Shown: piece by piece, positions 12,056-12,411 of the stretch
How the letters are laid out: each line of letters opens with the position of its first letter
Numbering within the stretch: the stretch's first letter is position 1
Notes under the pieces: generated by a model
What the model saw: the letters and a program-made list of their open reading frames with translations, nothing else
What the model was told of the DNA's origin: nothing
The model's database searches: none
Assembly (NCBI GenBank): GCA_016297855.1
Contig: JAEDFW010000051.1
Location: 1 to 12,411 of the forward strand
Direction of reading: 5' to 3'
Length of the DNA stretch: 12,411 nucleotides
Source of the DNA: Oscillospiraceae bacterium
GTDB taxonomy: Bacteria > Bacillota > Clostridia > Oscillospirales > Oscillospiraceae
Translations under genes and position numbers: made by a program

Positions 12056-12403
12056 TTACTGCGGATCTGCCGGCGATGCTTCTGCCGTCTGCGGCATTTC
12101 GGCGGGCTCTTCCGCGGACAATTCTTCTGCGGCTTCTTCTGCTTCTTCAGATACTTCGACTTCTTCTTCCTGCTCACAGCCACTCTTGCAGCTAGCGGCG
12201 AGCTTCTTGAAATCGGGCAGATTCAGACCCAGTGAAATTTCGGCTGCGGTTTTGCCCTCGTGCTTCTCACTGGGATGGGTTTTGACCTGCCACAGCAGTG
12301 CGCGGATGGTCTTTGTGCACTTGCTTTCGTCACAGTCGACGTAGTAGGGGATGACGCTGGCTGCCAGCGCTGTGATGCCCAGCGCTTTCCAGAATTTTTT
12401 CAT
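12056..12403 (-). CDS. Small hypothetical protein with hydrophobic N-terminus and acidic tail
   Basis: A 115-residue protein of no named family that I recognise. The N-terminus MKKFWKALGITALAASVIPY looks like a signal peptide or membrane anchor. No lipobox is evident. The middle has two cysteine pairs, C24/C29 and C72/C76, with KTAAEISLGL between them. From about residue 77 the tail is almost all Glu, Ala and Pro. The cysteines could form disulfides outside the cell or bind metal; the sequence does not decide. Only 8 bases remain upstream of the ATG, so the ribosome site and promoter cannot be judged. It ends 15 bp before mscL and is probably co-transcribed with it, which hints at an envelope role. 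Confidence 0.7.
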   Translation of the reverse strand: MKKFWKALGITALAASVIPYYVDCDESKCTKTIRALLWQVKTHPSEKHEGKTAAEISLGLNLPDFKKLAASCKSGCEQEEEVEVSEEAEEAAEELSAEEPAEMPQTAEASPADPQ

Positions 12404-12411
12404 GGCGAACA

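Noticed and set aside
11409..12344. Plus-strand Ser/Thr-rich frame opposite mscL and the hypothetical gene
   Set aside because: The Ser-rich composition is the antisense of Glu-rich codons. mscL is clear on the minus strand with a good ribosome site.

Overview
This window is the replication-origin region of a moderately GC-rich Firmicute, most likely a gut-type Clostridia of the Oscillospiraceae/Ruminococcaceae kind. The reasons are the order dnaA-dnaN-rlbA(yaaA)-recF-remB-gyrB-gyrA, strong AGGAGG-type ribosome sites, TTG start codons on gyrA and rnhA, and a RemB (DUF370) gene between recF and gyrB. The species assignment is inference; the gene order is read directly.

From right to left on the minus strand, dnaA (7895-9211) is followed by a 235-bp oriC (7660-7894). 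Its DnaA boxes are arranged as two inverted pairs, and it has an AT-rich unwinding segment with DnaA-trio repeats (TAG/TAA) on the dnaN side. A tightly packed block follows: dnaN, rlbA, recF, remB, gyrB and gyrA, with gaps of 28 bp or less or short overlaps. These genes load and clamp the replisome, repair gaps and control supercoiling.

Left of gyrA (1-413) lies a short, unusual region. It holds a chain of hairpins overlapping a doubtful 53-codon ORF. After that comes the start of rnhA (RNase HI) present twice: a broken copy of about 20 codons (28-198), and the presumed working start (31 to the window edge). The two are separated by a short, very palindromic insert, and a 55-bp identical direct repeat (1-55 and 168-222) carries both the ribosome site and the start codon.

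Right of dnaA the genes switch to the plus strand. A deoxynucleoside kinase (9517-10110) is transcribed divergently from dnaA and ends in a strong terminator. A lower-GC two-gene unit follows: a PerR-type Fur-family repressor whose promoter is overlapped by a likely PerR box, and a QueD/PTPS-like protein that has kept its zinc triad but lost the usual catalytic cysteine and gained a C-terminal zinc ribbon. A bidirectional-looking terminator (11466-11511) closes this unit.

The right end (11597-12403, minus strand) holds mscL and, just upstream of it, an unrecognised membrane-anchored or secreted small protein with an acidic tail.

Most of the window is conserved core. The parts worth a second look are the rnhA duplication with its palindromic insert, the oriC architecture, the GyrA quinolone-site residue, and the perR/QueD-like pair.
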